DNA of 34,040 nucleotides from Xanthobacteraceae bacterium. Its GTDB lineage: Bacteria; Pseudomonadota; Alphaproteobacteria; Rhizobiales; Xanthobacteraceae. Below, piece after piece: positions 1 to 8,549 of this stretch. Where the stretch lies: contig JAIEPP010000711.1 in the NCBI GenBank assembly GCA_019748335.1, positions 1 through 34,040 of the forward strand. Reading direction: 5' to 3'. The position numbers and the translations under genes are program-made. Below the pieces are notes generated by a model. It searched no databases, had not been told where the DNA came from, and worked only from the letters and a program-made list of their open reading frames with translations. Position 1 is the first letter of the stretch. Each line of letters starts with the position of its first letter.

Positions 1-897
1 CACGGCCTGTTCGTGGCCAGCAACGTCACGCTGTTCGCGCGCGCCTCGATGATCTTCCTGCCGAAGCTCGATCCCGAACTGATCGTCAAGCTGATGGCGC
101 GCTCCACCGTGTTGATGGGCGTGCCGACCTTCTATGCGAGGCTGTTGCAGACTCCCGCGCTGACGAAAGATTCCGCCAAACACATGCGGCTGTTCATTTC
201 GGGCTCGGCGCCGCTGCTCGCCGACACCCATCGCGAATGGTCGGCGCGGACGGGATTCGCCATCCTCGAACGCTATGGCATGACCGAAACCAACATGAAC
301 ACCTCGAACCCCTACGACGGCGACCGTGTCCCCGGCGCCGTCGGCCTACCTTTGCCCGGCGTTTCCGTGCGCGTCACCGATCCCGAGACCGGCAAGGAGA
401 TGGCGCCAGACACTATCGGCATGATCGAGGTCAAGGGCCCGAACGTGTTCAAGGGTTACTGGCGGATGCCCGAGAAGACCAAGGCCGAATTCCGCGCCGA
501 CGGCTTCTTCATCACCGGCGACCTCGGCAAGATCGACGACAAGGGCTACGTCCACATCCTCGGCCGCGGCAAGGATCTCGTCATCTCCGGCGGCTTCAAC
601 GTCTATCCGAAGGAAATCGAGAGCGAGATCGACGCCATGCCGGGCGTGATAGAATCCGCCGTGATCGGCGTACCGCACGCGGACTTCGGCGAGGGCGTCA
701 CCGCAGTGCTGGTCTGCAGCAAGGGCGCCGATGTCAGCGAAGCCGCGGTGCTCAAGGCGCTCGAAGGGCGGCTCGCAAAATTCAAGATGCCCAAGCGTGT
801 CTTCGTCGTCGACGAACTTCCGCGCAACGCCATGGGGAAAGTCCAGAAGAACGTCCTGCGGGAGGTCTACTCGGAGACATTTAAGACGAAAGGATAA
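1..897 (+). CDS. matB: malonyl-CoA synthetase (MatB), C-terminal part
   Basis: Acyl-adenylate-forming enzyme that would activate malonate with ATP and CoA to malonyl-CoA in the cytoplasm. The reading frame is open from base 1, so the start lies outside the window; 298 codons are visible of a family length near 500. Visible landmarks of the ANL superfamily are the ERYGMTETNM motif (A5 region), GYWRMPEKT followed by DGFFITGDLG (A7 aspartate), the hinge-region GRGKDLVISGGFNVYP, and the C-terminal PRNAMGKVQKN holding the adenylation lysine. The GFNVYPKEIE and GKVQKNVLRE wording matches MatB rather than general acyl-CoA synthetases. It ends in TAA, with no same-strand gene for about 920 bp. There is no obvious link to the peptide genes downstream. 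Substrate is assigned from family resemblance; a related short dicarboxylate or acyl ligase is the alternative. Confidence 0.85.
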   Translation, partial: HGLFVASNVTLFARASMIFLPKLDPELIVKLMARSTVLMGVPTFYARLLQTPALTKDSAKHMRLFISGSAPLLADTHREWSARTGFAILERYGMTETNMNTSNPYDGDRVPGAVGLPLPGVSVRVTDPETGKEMAPDTIGMIEVKGPNVFKGYWRMPEKTKAEFRADGFFITGDLGKIDDKGYVHILGRGKDLVISGGFNVYPKEIESEIDAMPGVIESAVIGVPHADFGEGVTAVLVCSKGADVSEAAVLKALEGRLAKFKMPKRVFVVDELPRNAMGKVQKNVLREVYSETFKTKG

Positions 898-1818
898 TGA
901 CCTGAGCTTCGGGATTGGCCGTCGCTGTCACCGCCAGATGAACGCATAAATTCAATCCTTCCAGCATAGGAAAGACGACGCTTGGCCAGGACAACCGCCA
1001 GCCGTAATTATCGTCCAACAAAGCCCAGATGGAGCTTTGAGATCGGTACGCTACGTTGGAAATGCCGGGCGACAGCCCCCTCAATTTCCTTCCTCAGGTC
1101 ATCTTTAATTTCCGCAAGGAAATGCTGGACCTGCTCGCAACGAAGAGTGCCAATCCGCTTGTCGCCGTGCAACCACCCCAAAGCTATAACGGTTGATCCG
1201 CGGTTCGAGTACCACCATCGCTGATCGCGATCGCAAACGAGGTGAGAATGAACAAAGTCGGCGTTATTGGCACAAAACTAACATGGCACAGAGGGTAAGC
1301 CAGTCAGCACCTGGCGCAAAGCGGCCTTTGGGATGTCATTTCGCTGGCTTTCATCTGCTGGACTTGGCTCAAACTTCCCCATGATGGAATGGAGCAAGAG
1401 TTTAAGTTTTTCAGGCAGCGATGAGGAGGGTGTGCGCTTCGCGTGTCTGGGACATCTGAGAAAATCCAGGAACACAGTTCGAGGCGCCATTGGTGCACCG
1501 ATGCCTAGAGCAAATGAAATTGCATTAGGAAAGCCGGAGGCCGGTGAAGTCTCGCTCGATTGAGGTCAATTTTACGGAATGGACGGCTAAGGAACTATTC
1601 CATCTGACCTAAAATCGCCATCAGCTTTGGATCGCCCTCGTGGCTCATCGAAACTTGCAACTAAAAACCTATCTACCATCTTGCTACGGTCAAGAGTGGC
1701 ACCGTTGCTTGCGCGGCATCACACTGCTCGAATTTCAATAATTGACGAAATGCTCCTGATGAAGGCTCGTGTATGTCACGGGCCCGTTTCATTTTGCCGA
1801 GGGGCGAACGGAGTAGAA
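898..1818. other. 921-bp stretch without a convincing gene
   Basis: No frame gives a recognisable protein, and the base composition is less GC-rich and less codon-biased than the neighbours. One 44-codon stretch at 1062-1196 (MPGDSPLNFL... to ...PPQSYNG, TGA) has a coding-like composition and may be the tail of a decayed gene; I do not recognise it. A 16-codon open frame follows a GAG-rich site at 1248-1298 (MNKVGVIGTK...), possibly another fragment. The frame of the downstream GGT-family gene stays open back to 1627, but that extension has no family resemblance. Most of the interval is probably degraded sequence plus the promoter of the downstream gene. Confidence 0.5.
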
Positions 1819-3414
1819 ATGCGGACACTGAGAAATCACCGCCCCCTGATCATGGGTCGCCACGGCGCTGTCGCCTCGAACCATCCGGCCGCAACGCAGA
1901 TCGGTCTGGACGTGCTTCGCGCCGGGGGGCACGCCGCCGACGCCGCGGTCGCCATTTCCTTTGCGCTCGGGGTTTGCGAACCCATGATGTCGGGGCTGGG
2001 CGGAGACGGCTTCATGCACGTCTTCGAGGCGCGTAGCGGCAGATCCAGGGTGTACAACGGCACCGGACCGGCGCCGCTGGCGGCGACAAAGGACAAGTTT
2101 CCCGGCGGCATACCGAATAACGGTCCGCTTTCGGTTTCGACCCCGGGCCTGCTTGGCGCGCTGGACGCCATGCATCGCGATTTCGGCCGGGCTGCGTGGT
2201 CCGCGCTGGTCTCGCCGGCGAGCAAGCTTGCCCGGGAGGGTGTCGGTGCGACCCACACCTATTGCACCTTTGCCAACGAATGGCCTGGCGTGAAGGAAGC
2301 TTTGGCGGCGGACCCGTTCGCGAGGCAGACGTTCCTCGGCCACTCCGTCGGCAGCATCATCGTGCAGAAGGATCTCGGCAATACGCTCGAAGAAATCGCA
2401 TCAGACGGTGCCGAGACGTTCTATCGGGGAAAGCTGGCCGAGAGGTTCTGCAAGGAGCTGCAGGCAGCGGGGGTGCCGATAACCCGACGCGATCTGGCCG
2501 AGTTTCACTCCGAAACGGTGGATGCTATCTCGATACGTTATCGGGATGTCGAGGTATTGCAAACACCGCCGAACTCGATGGGATTTACGCTGCTGCAGAT
2601 CCTTAAGATCGTGGAGCAGTTCGACATCCGCGCCATGAGCGAAGCCCGGCGAATTCACGTCTTCGTCGAGGCGAAGAAATTGGCTTTCGCCGACCGCGAT
2701 AAATATGCCGACGATCCGCGGAGCAACGACGTGCCTCTTGATTTGCTCTTGTCCGCCGCGCGCGCCGCCGATCATGCCGGTCGGATTGATGGCAGCAAAG
2801 CGAGACCCGTGCCGCTCGTCAGCGCCAGCGGAGGCGGCGATACCACGTATTTCTGTGTCGTCGACCCCGACGGCAACGCCGTCAGCGGCATTCAAAGCAA
2901 TTCTGCCGTATTCGGATCCGCCGTCGTGGCCGGACGTACCGGCATCGTGCTCAATAACCGCCTCTCCACCTTCCATCTTCAGGAGGGCCATGCCAACGAG
3001 TTGCGGCCCGGCAAGCGTGTCCGGCACACGATGAACAGTCCAATTCTCGTGAAGAACGGCCAACTCTGGGCGTTGCTCGGAACGCCTGGCGCCGACAACC
3101 AGGTTCAGGTCAATGCGCAGCTCGTCTCTGCCCTGGTCGACTTCGGATCTGATCCGCAAGCTACCGTCGAATATCCAAGATGGAGCAGCAACCCGGTCGG
3201 TCAGGCCGGCGCGGCAAGCACGAACTCGAATCTGGTGATCGAGACGAGTTTCGATTCCGAGATACTGAGCGAACTCAGGACCATGGGCCACGAACTCCAG
3301 CCGGTCGCCCCGCTCGGCGGCCCTGGTTCGGCAGAGATCATCAGAATTTTCGATAATGGCCTGCGCGCAGCCGGCTCCGACCCGCGACGAGACGGCTGGG
3401 CCGCCGCATACTGA
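1819..3414 (+). CDS. gamma-glutamyltransferase-family Ntn hydrolase (YwrD-like, non-canonical)
   Basis: 531-residue member of the GGT/acylase family of N-terminal-nucleophile hydrolases. The precursor would cleave itself before Thr342 (GGGDTTYFCVVDPDGNAVS), giving a large chain of 341 residues and a small chain of 190, the usual proportion. No signal peptide is visible, so it is probably cytoplasmic. ATG 1819 was chosen because GGAG lies 5 nt upstream and homology begins at once (HGAVASNHPAAT, LRAGGHAADAAVA). Residues that hold the gamma-glutamyl alpha-carboxylate in E. coli GGT are not kept. The Arg-Glu of the REMAP-type motif is Thr82-Gly83 (NGTGPAP), the Ser-Ser pair is His403-Thr404 (RHTMNSP), and the PGGS loop is PGAD (424-427). 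This resembles the B. subtilis YwrD-like branch, whose substrate is unclear. It may hydrolyse another amide or gamma-glutamyl-like bond. It lies 47 bp before the alcohol dehydrogenase and is probably cotranscribed with it. Confidence 0.85.
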   Translation: MRTLRNHRPLIMGRHGAVASNHPAATQIGLDVLRAGGHAADAAVAISFALGVCEPMMSGLGGDGFMHVFEARSGRSRVYNGTGPAPLAATKDKFPGGIPNNGPLSVSTPGLLGALDAMHRDFGRAAWSALVSPASKLAREGVGATHTYCTFANEWPGVKEALAADPFARQTFLGHSVGSIIVQKDLGNTLEEIASDGAETFYRGKLAERFCKELQAAGVPITRRDLAEFHSETVDAISIRYRDVEVLQTPPNSMGFTLLQILKIVEQFDIRAMSEARRIHVFVEAKKLAFADRDKYADDPRSNDVPLDLLLSAARAADHAGRIDGSKARPVPLVSASGGGDTTYFCVVDPDGNAVSGIQSNSAVFGSAVVAGRTGIVLNNRLSTFHLQEGHANELRPGKRVRHTMNSPILVKNGQLWALLGTPGADNQVQVNAQLVSALVDFGSDPQATVEYPRWSSNPVGQAGAASTNSNLVIETSFDSEILSELRTMGHELQPVAPLGGPGSAEIIRIFDNGLRAAGSDPRRDGWAAAY

Positions 3415-3461
3415 GTCGTGTGGCGTGAGCTGCGACCAGAAATCACAACGGAGACGAGAAG

Positions 3462-4517
3462 ATGTTTCAATGTTTCGGGTACGCGGCCGACGAGCCGCAA
3501 GCTGCGCTGTCGCCGTTTTCGTTCGAGCGGCGCGACCCGGGACCGAGCGATGTCGTGATCAAGATATTATACTGCGGTGTCTGTCATTCGGATCTGCACG
3601 TCGCCCGTAACGAGTGGGGAAAAACGACATATCCGTGCGTACCCGGACATGAAATCGTCGGCGAAGTGATTGCCGTCGGCCAGGCCGTGAGGAAGTTCAA
3701 GGCGGGCGATCTTGCTGGGGTCGGCTGCCTCGTCGATTCCGACCGGACCTGCCAGCACTGCCGGGCCGGATTGCAGCAATTCTGCGAATCGGGATCGGTC
3801 CCGACCTACAATGGCAGGGACAAGCACAACGGCAAGCAGACCTTCGGCGGCTATTCCAGCCATATCGTGGTGGATCAGGACTTCACCCTGCGCATCCCGC
3901 CAAACCTGCCGCTGGCGGGTGTGGCGCCATTGCTTTGTGCCGGTATCACCAACTATTCGGCGATGCGGCATTGGGACGTTCAGCCGGACGACAAGATCGG
4001 CGTCATAGGGCTCGGTGGGCTCGGGCATGTAGCGGTGAAAATCGCACGCGCCATGGGTGCCCATGTGACTGTGCTGACAACATCCGCCGGCAAGATAGAG
4101 GACGCGTTCAGGCTCGGGGCGAACGATGTCGTGGTGACGACCGATCCGGCAGCGCTTGCTCCGCTCGCCAACAAGCTCGATCTGGTGATCGACACGATTT
4201 CCACCGATCACGACGTGGCCATGTACCTCGACTTGTTGGGATTGGACGGTACCTACGTCCAAGTAGGCATCCCCGAGAAGCCACTTTCCGTTCCTGCGTT
4301 CAGCGTCATCGCGCGCCGGCGCAACTTCACCGGCGCCCGCATCGGCGGCCTGCCGGAAACGCAGGAGATGCTCGATTTTTGCGCCGAACACAACATCGTT
4401 GCCGATGTCGAGCTGATTTCACCCGCGGAAATCAATTCGGCCTACGAACGCATGGTGAAGAACGACGTCAAATACCGCTTCGTGATCGATATGGCATCGC
4501 TTCACGCATCCGGCTGA
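3462..4517 (+). CDS. zinc-dependent alcohol dehydrogenase (CAD/YahK-like MDR family)
   Basis: 351-residue medium-chain dehydrogenase/reductase that would interconvert an alcohol and an aldehyde with NAD(P)H. Catalytic zinc ligands are visible as Cys41 (GVCHSD), His63-Glu64 (PGHEIVG) and Cys159 (LLCAGIT). The coenzyme fold shows GLGGLGHVAVKIA from about residue 183. The length is typical of the cinnamyl-alcohol-dehydrogenase-like group. The structural zinc lobe is odd: the usual Cys-x2-Cys-x2-Cys-x7-Cys reads Asp94-x2-Cys97-x2-Cys100-x7-Cys108, because codon 94 is GAC where relatives have TGC. An acidic ligand at this position is known in the Sulfolobus solfataricus enzyme, so zinc may still bind. 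The start ATG follows GGAGACGAG. It sits between the GGT-family gene and a LysR gene; the substrate cannot be deduced. Confidence 0.88.
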   Translation: MFQCFGYAADEPQAALSPFSFERRDPGPSDVVIKILYCGVCHSDLHVARNEWGKTTYPCVPGHEIVGEVIAVGQAVRKFKAGDLAGVGCLVDSDRTCQHCRAGLQQFCESGSVPTYNGRDKHNGKQTFGGYSSHIVVDQDFTLRIPPNLPLAGVAPLLCAGITNYSAMRHWDVQPDDKIGVIGLGGLGHVAVKIARAMGAHVTVLTTSAGKIEDAFRLGANDVVVTTDPAALAPLANKLDLVIDTISTDHDVAMYLDLLGLDGTYVQVGIPEKPLSVPAFSVIARRRNFTGARIGGLPETQEMLDFCAEHNIVADVELISPAEINSAYERMVKNDVKYRFVIDMASLHASG

Positions 4518-4577
4518 GGGCATTCGCTGACCAATGTCAGGAGTTGCGACCCATTAGAGCGTTGGTGAGGCGTTCAA

Positions 4578-5510
4578 ATGAACAGTGTGGCGCTGAGATA
4601 TTTCCACGAAGTGGCGCGCGCAGGGTCGATCGCCGCAGCATGTCAGCGTCTGAACGTAGCGGGGTCAGCCGTCAGCAGGCAGATCGCGGCGCTGGAGTAT
4701 GAAGTGGGTGCCCAGCTCTTCGACCGTCAGCCGCGTGGTATGGTGCTGACCGAAGCGGGCCGTTTGCTGGCGCAACATGTGCGATTGTCGCTGTTGGAGG
4801 AGGAGAGGGTCCTTGCGGACATCCGCAGCAACGGCACCCGAAACATCGGCACTATAAAGGTCGCCACCAGCCAGGGACTGGCTTCGAATTTCGTGCCGGA
4901 AGCGGCACGGATATATCGGCAGCGGTTTAACGATGTTCGTTTCGACATCCGCGCGTTGGGTCCGACGGACATCATTGCAGCGGTTACCGCTGGCGAAGCC
5001 GATCTCGGCATAGCTTATGCGCTAGGCAACCACCCTGGTGTCATTGTAAGGCACCGGGCGATAACGCCTACGTTCGTTATTCTTGCGCCGAAGCATCAGC
5101 TTGGGCGCAGAAAGCTGATCAGGCTCGAGGAACTCGATGGGCTACCGGTGGCGACTTCCCGTGATTCGACCCTGAGAGGCATGGTCAGCCGGCGCGCGGC
5201 GGTACTGGGCGTTCACTTCGACATTGTTTACGAAAGCGATTACAGCGATGGCCTCTTCAACTATTGCGCATCGGGAGAGGCCCTGGCGTTTGCATCGAGA
5301 TTTTCGGCGGCGCGCTGGATGGACCGGGGTGAGCTCAGAGCTGTGCCTCTTGCCGATGCCGAACTGTTCGAGCGCAGCATCGAGGTACAAACGATGGCCG
5401 GACGAACGCTGCCCGGCTACGTCGAAGACTGGATCAGATTTCTGTTGGGGCGCCTGCCCGCCGACGAGAAGCCGGTGATCCCGGCGCAACGTCGTGCCGA
5501 CGGGGCGTGA
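4578..5510 (+). CDS. LysR-family transcriptional regulator (LysR1)
   Basis: 310-residue LTTR. The N-terminal winged helix-turn-helix (about residues 1-60) reads YFHEVARAGSIAAACQRL, then AGSAVSRQIAALE as recognition helix, then LFDRQPRGMVLTEAG. A linker helix and a periplasmic-binding-protein-like effector domain (from about residue 90, IGTIKVATSQG) follow. It is 60 bp downstream of the alcohol dehydrogenase on the same strand and converges with the M24 gene, leaving only 6 bp between stops. Its DNA-binding region is close to that of the central regulator at 20607-21548: both have ALEY-VG--LF-R-PRG--LTEAG. The two are probably paralogues and could recognise similar operators. No GATGC-type box was seen in front of it or of the two genes upstream, so its own targets are not evident. 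Confidence 0.92.
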   Translation: MNSVALRYFHEVARAGSIAAACQRLNVAGSAVSRQIAALEYEVGAQLFDRQPRGMVLTEAGRLLAQHVRLSLLEEERVLADIRSNGTRNIGTIKVATSQGLASNFVPEAARIYRQRFNDVRFDIRALGPTDIIAAVTAGEADLGIAYALGNHPGVIVRHRAITPTFVILAPKHQLGRRKLIRLEELDGLPVATSRDSTLRGMVSRRAAVLGVHFDIVYESDYSDGLFNYCASGEALAFASRFSAARWMDRGELRAVPLADAELFERSIEVQTMAGRTLPGYVEDWIRFLLGRLPADEKPVIPAQRRADGA

Positions 5511-5516
5511 CCTGAT

Positions 5517-6653
5517 TCAGGGATAGATGGCCGGCTTACCCAGTATCGGTATCTCCATCGGCGAGAGGCCAAGGGTAAGGAGGCGGTGTCCAGTCTCCGT
5601 TATCACGACGGCATCCTCGATGTGGTAGCAGCTTCCCTCGGCGTCGATCGTCATCGGTTCGATGTTGATCACCATCCCCGGCGCCAGCGGGGTCATGTCG
5701 CCCGGTCGGATCATCGGCGTTTCATGGGTCTCGATACCGAAGGAGTGGCCGATATGGGGAAGCGTGCAGGGCAAATCCCGTCTCTCGAGTTCCGTCTTGC
5801 ATAGCGTGAACAGATGGCTGGCCAGGACGCCGGGTTTCATGGCTGTGATGATCGCTTCATGAACCTCGCGAAGCTTGCGGTAGGTGACCCGCTGCAACTG
5901 GGACGGGCTACCCGTGGAATAGGTTCGGGCCAGGTCGCTGCAATAAGGTCCGTAAAGACCGCCGACGTCCAGCCGAAGGATCTCGCCCTCCCGGGTTTTG
6001 GCATCACCCGGATGGTTGTGAATTTGGGACGATCGCTCGCCGGAGGCAAGGTGCACATGAAGCAGGCTGTTGGCGCCATCATCGATCATTCTGTGGACGA
6101 TGCGTCTGGCGATCACGCCTTCGCTGTCGCCGACCGTGCTTTCGGCCATGCCTTCGAGTACGGCCCGATGCGTGTCTCGGGTGGTCCGCTCCAGGAATGC
6201 AATTTCCTCGGTCGTCTTGATGCTGCGTATTCTGGCGACATCTTCGGTAACGTCCTCCAGTTTCACGTCCGGGAGCCTCTTGCGCAGTCGTTCGTAAGAC
6301 GATGCGGGTAGGTAGTTCAGGTCGATGCCGATGCGCGCGCTCGCAAGGCCGTTATCGACCAGTGCGTCGGCGAAAGCCAGGACCGGATCGTCGACGAATT
6401 CGATGTAGGGCCGGATATCGTCGATCCAGCTCGATGAACGGGCGAGCGTCGTCTCGATGCCGCAAATCACCAGAAATGGTGTGCCCGTGCGGCGCAAAAT
6501 AGCGAAGGCCAGGCGCGGGCGGATGTTCTCCACGGTGGTGATGTGCACGCCGGCAAGATAAGTGAAATTTTCCGGACTGAGGCAGGCGATCGCCTCAAGG
6601 TTTCTGTCAGCAAGGAGTTGCTCTAGCGAGTTTAGTCGCGGGCGAATGCGCAT
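5517..6653 (-). CDS. M24-family metallopeptidase (Xaa-Pro aminopeptidase / creatinase fold)
   Basis: 378-residue pita-bread metallohydrolase. An N-terminal creatinase-like domain (about 1-150) is followed by the M24 catalytic domain. All five metal ligands are present: Asp229 (LRLDVGG), Asp240 (CSDLART), His303 (IGHSFGIETHE), Glu332 (NIEPMTID) and Glu346 (HIEDAVV); the second active-site His310 is also kept. It is therefore expected to be an active dinuclear metal enzyme that removes an N-terminal residue from a peptide or cleaves a related amide. ATG 6653 is preferred over an in-frame start further upstream (6764) because homology starts there (RPRLNSLEQLLADRNLEA). It is divergent from the binding-protein gene at 6954, and a LysR-type box lies 96 nt upstream of its start. 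M24 enzymes beside peptide importers usually process the imported peptide; the exact substrate is open. Confidence 0.9.
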   Translation of the reverse strand: MRIRPRLNSLEQLLADRNLEAIACLSPENFTYLAGVHITTVENIRPRLAFAILRRTGTPFLVICGIETTLARSSSWIDDIRPYIEFVDDPVLAFADALVDNGLASARIGIDLNYLPASSYERLRKRLPDVKLEDVTEDVARIRSIKTTEEIAFLERTTRDTHRAVLEGMAESTVGDSEGVIARRIVHRMIDDGANSLLHVHLASGERSSQIHNHPGDAKTREGEILRLDVGGLYGPYCSDLARTYSTGSPSQLQRVTYRKLREVHEAIITAMKPGVLASHLFTLCKTELERRDLPCTLPHIGHSFGIETHETPMIRPGDMTPLAPGMVINIEPMTIDAEGSCYHIEDAVVITETGHRLLTLGLSPMEIPILGKPAIYP

Positions 6654-6749
6654 GATCGATCCCGGTGATTTCCAATGGCGCGAAATGCGCCATCGATGAT
6701 CCAACCACTTATTCGCAATCCCGAGGAGCATAGGGAATCGGGAGGCCCG

Positions 6750-6764
6750 ATGCCTTGACGGCAT
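6750..6764. promoter_or_regulatory. LysR-type operator, site A (ATGC-N7-GCAT)
   Basis: ATGCCTTGACGGCAT, flanked by CG on both sides, giving 7-bp perfect arms CGATGCC/GGCATCG around a 5-nt centre. It fits the LTTR T-N11-A pattern. It lies 96 nt upstream of the M24 start codon and 189 nt upstream of the binding-protein start codon. The spacer is nearly the same as that of site C (20624-20638). Confidence 0.6.
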
Positions 6765-6840
6765 CGAACTGCGACAATCACGGGATGCGATCCATCTGTC
6801 TGGCGATCCACCGATCGCGGTGCGGTAGCGTCACGCGCCG

Positions 6841-6855
6841 ATGCCAGGCCAGCAT
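6841..6855. promoter_or_regulatory. LysR-type operator, site B
   Basis: ATGCCAGGCCAGCAT, preceded by G and followed by CA. The GATGC/GCATC arms are perfect; the next inner pair is C/A instead of C/G. It lies 98 nt upstream of the binding-protein-1 start codon, on the importer side of the divergent region. Confidence 0.55.
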
Positions 6856-6953
6856 CAGCTACCGCGAACAACGGCACTTCTCGCTTATCCCGCCGCGTGC
6901 TCCCCTGCAGCGTCGGGTCATCAAGCGGCTGAAGATGGGGATCGGGGCACACC

Positions 6954-8504
6954 ATGGCTGAACAAGGACTTTCTGGACGTTTCCATATTGCTTCGAGCCG
7001 CAGGACTTTGGGTATCGCGGCGTGCTCACTGGCCTTCGTGCTCGGTGGCGTGATCTTGGTTTCCGCTCCTGCGAGTGCCCAGCAAAAGGTGCTTACCGTC
7101 GGAGCTGCTACCTTTCCGAGCTCGCTGCAGACCGGCGTGGCTTCCTTTACTTCCGAAAGCCTCATCCTGCAGACTTATGACCCGCTGGTGATGCGTGACA
7201 ATGAAGGCAACTTCGTTCCGGCTCTCGCCGAGAGCTGGGAATCCAAAAGCGATACAGTCTGGCGCTTTCATCTCAGAAAGGGTGTCAAGTGGCATGACGG
7301 CAAGGAGTTTACCGCCGAAGATGTGAAGTTCACGATCGACAGAGTCATCGACCCTCAAACTGCATACGGCTACCTCGGCCGGATCGGACAGGTGAACGGT
7401 GCCACCGTCGTTGACCCATATACGGTCGATATCTCGACCAAGGCGGTATTTCCGATTCTCAGCAAGGGGCTCGCCGACATCGCGATCGAGGCCAAGCATT
7501 ACTACGATGAAGTCGGCGTTGAAGTTCCAAAGCGCAAGCCGATGGGTACGGGGCCTTTCATCGCCGTCAATTGGGTCCCTGGTGACAGGTACGAACTCAC
7601 CGCCAACAAGAATTACTGGAGAGGCGCGCCCAAGGTCGACAAGCTCGTCATCAGGCAAATCCCGGAGGCCGCGACCCGTATCGCGGCGCTCATTTCGGGC
7701 GAGGTCCAGATCATCGAGGAAGTTCCGGTCGACGTCATCGCCGAGATAGAGTCCTCCAAGCGGGCGAGGGTCATCAGCATTCCCACCAGCGCCGCCATGG
7801 TGCTCACTTATGACACGCGGCGGCCGCCGTTCGACAATCCCAAGGTGCGTGAAGCGCTGGATTACGCGGTCGACAAAGAAGTGATCCGCAACGAGATTCT
7901 GAAGGGCAAGGGTGAAATCCTCCAAGGACAATTGCTCACCGCGCGCACATTTGGCTACAACCCGAATGTCAAGGCGCGTCCATTCGATCCCGCGAAAGCC
8001 AAGCAGCTCCTGAAGGAGGCCAATTTCGACTTTTCGAAGCCGGTCGCCATCATGACCCAATCCGGAAAATACCTTTCCGACGTGGACATTTCCAACGCCG
8101 TGGCGGGCATGCTGCGCAACGTCGACATCCAGGCCAATGTCAGCGTCGTCGAGAGCGCGGTTTATCTCAAGCAATGGTCGGCTCTGGAAATGGGGCCGAT
8201 CTACATGGTCGGCTGGTACAGCCTCAACGACGCCGATTTCGCTACCATTTGGTACACCGAAGGGGCGAAACGTAGCGTCTGGAAAAACGCCGAATACGAG
8301 AAGCTATTCGTGGAAGCGCGTTCGACGAATGATCAGGCGACGCGGGACAAGGCGTACCAGCGCATGATGGAGATCATGCATGCCGAAAACCCTTCCATGT
8401 TCCTGTTCGGGATTCCCAGCGTTTATGCCGCGAGCAACAAGGTGAAGAATTTTGGTGCCGCTGCGGACAAGATCCTGAGACTCGAAGCCGTTTCGATCGA
8501 TTGA
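6954..8504 (+). CDS. ABC transporter substrate-binding protein, family 5 (importer 1)
   Basis: 516-residue extracytoplasmic solute-binding protein of the peptide/nickel (DppA/OppA) family, expected in the periplasm. The N-terminus has a long positively charged region, a twin-arginine-like SRRTLG (15-20), a hydrophobic stretch (about 19-37) and an ASA-QQ cleavage site after residue 42. The mature protein starts KVLTVGAATFPSSL and carries family landmarks: LAESWE, VWRFHLRKGVKWHDGKEFTAEDVKFTIDR in pieces around residues 85-125, and GTGPF near 190. It is the first gene of a five-gene importer operon and is preceded by two LysR-type boxes. Family 5 proteins bind di- and oligopeptides, opines, nickel or sugars; neighbouring peptidases favour a peptide-like ligand here. 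The ligand itself is not determinable from sequence. Confidence 0.92.
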   Translation: MAEQGLSGRFHIASSRRTLGIAACSLAFVLGGVILVSAPASAQQKVLTVGAATFPSSLQTGVASFTSESLILQTYDPLVMRDNEGNFVPALAESWESKSDTVWRFHLRKGVKWHDGKEFTAEDVKFTIDRVIDPQTAYGYLGRIGQVNGATVVDPYTVDISTKAVFPILSKGLADIAIEAKHYYDEVGVEVPKRKPMGTGPFIAVNWVPGDRYELTANKNYWRGAPKVDKLVIRQIPEAATRIAALISGEVQIIEEVPVDVIAEIESSKRARVISIPTSAAMVLTYDTRRPPFDNPKVREALDYAVDKEVIRNEILKGKGEILQGQLLTARTFGYNPNVKARPFDPAKAKQLLKEANFDFSKPVAIMTQSGKYLSDVDISNAVAGMLRNVDIQANVSVVESAVYLKQWSALEMGPIYMVGWYSLNDADFATIWYTEGAKRSVWKNAEYEKLFVEARSTNDQATRDKAYQRMMEIMHAENPSMFLFGIPSVYAASNKVKNFGAAADKILRLEAVSID

Positions 8505-8549
8505 CGTTGGGTGGGGCAGACTGGATACGGATTTGGCCGGTGACGTCTG

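Larger units (their letters stand above)
6654..6953. promoter_or_regulatory. divergent promoter region of the M24 gene and importer 1
   Basis: 300-bp intergenic region between two divergently transcribed genes. It contains two copies of the GATGC-Y-N5-R-GCAT dyad (6750-6764 and 6841-6855), one suitably placed for each direction. No clear -35/-10 pair could be assigned with confidence on either strand, and no recognisable small ORF was seen. Confidence 0.6.

Noticed and set aside
898-1818. Possible insertion sequence or transposase remnant
   Set aside because: No terminal inverted repeats, target duplication or transposase motif could be seen; only unidentified coding-like fragments.
7026-8174. 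382-codon open frame on the minus strand opposite binding protein 1
   Set aside because: Shadow of a well-supported gene; no domain recognisable.
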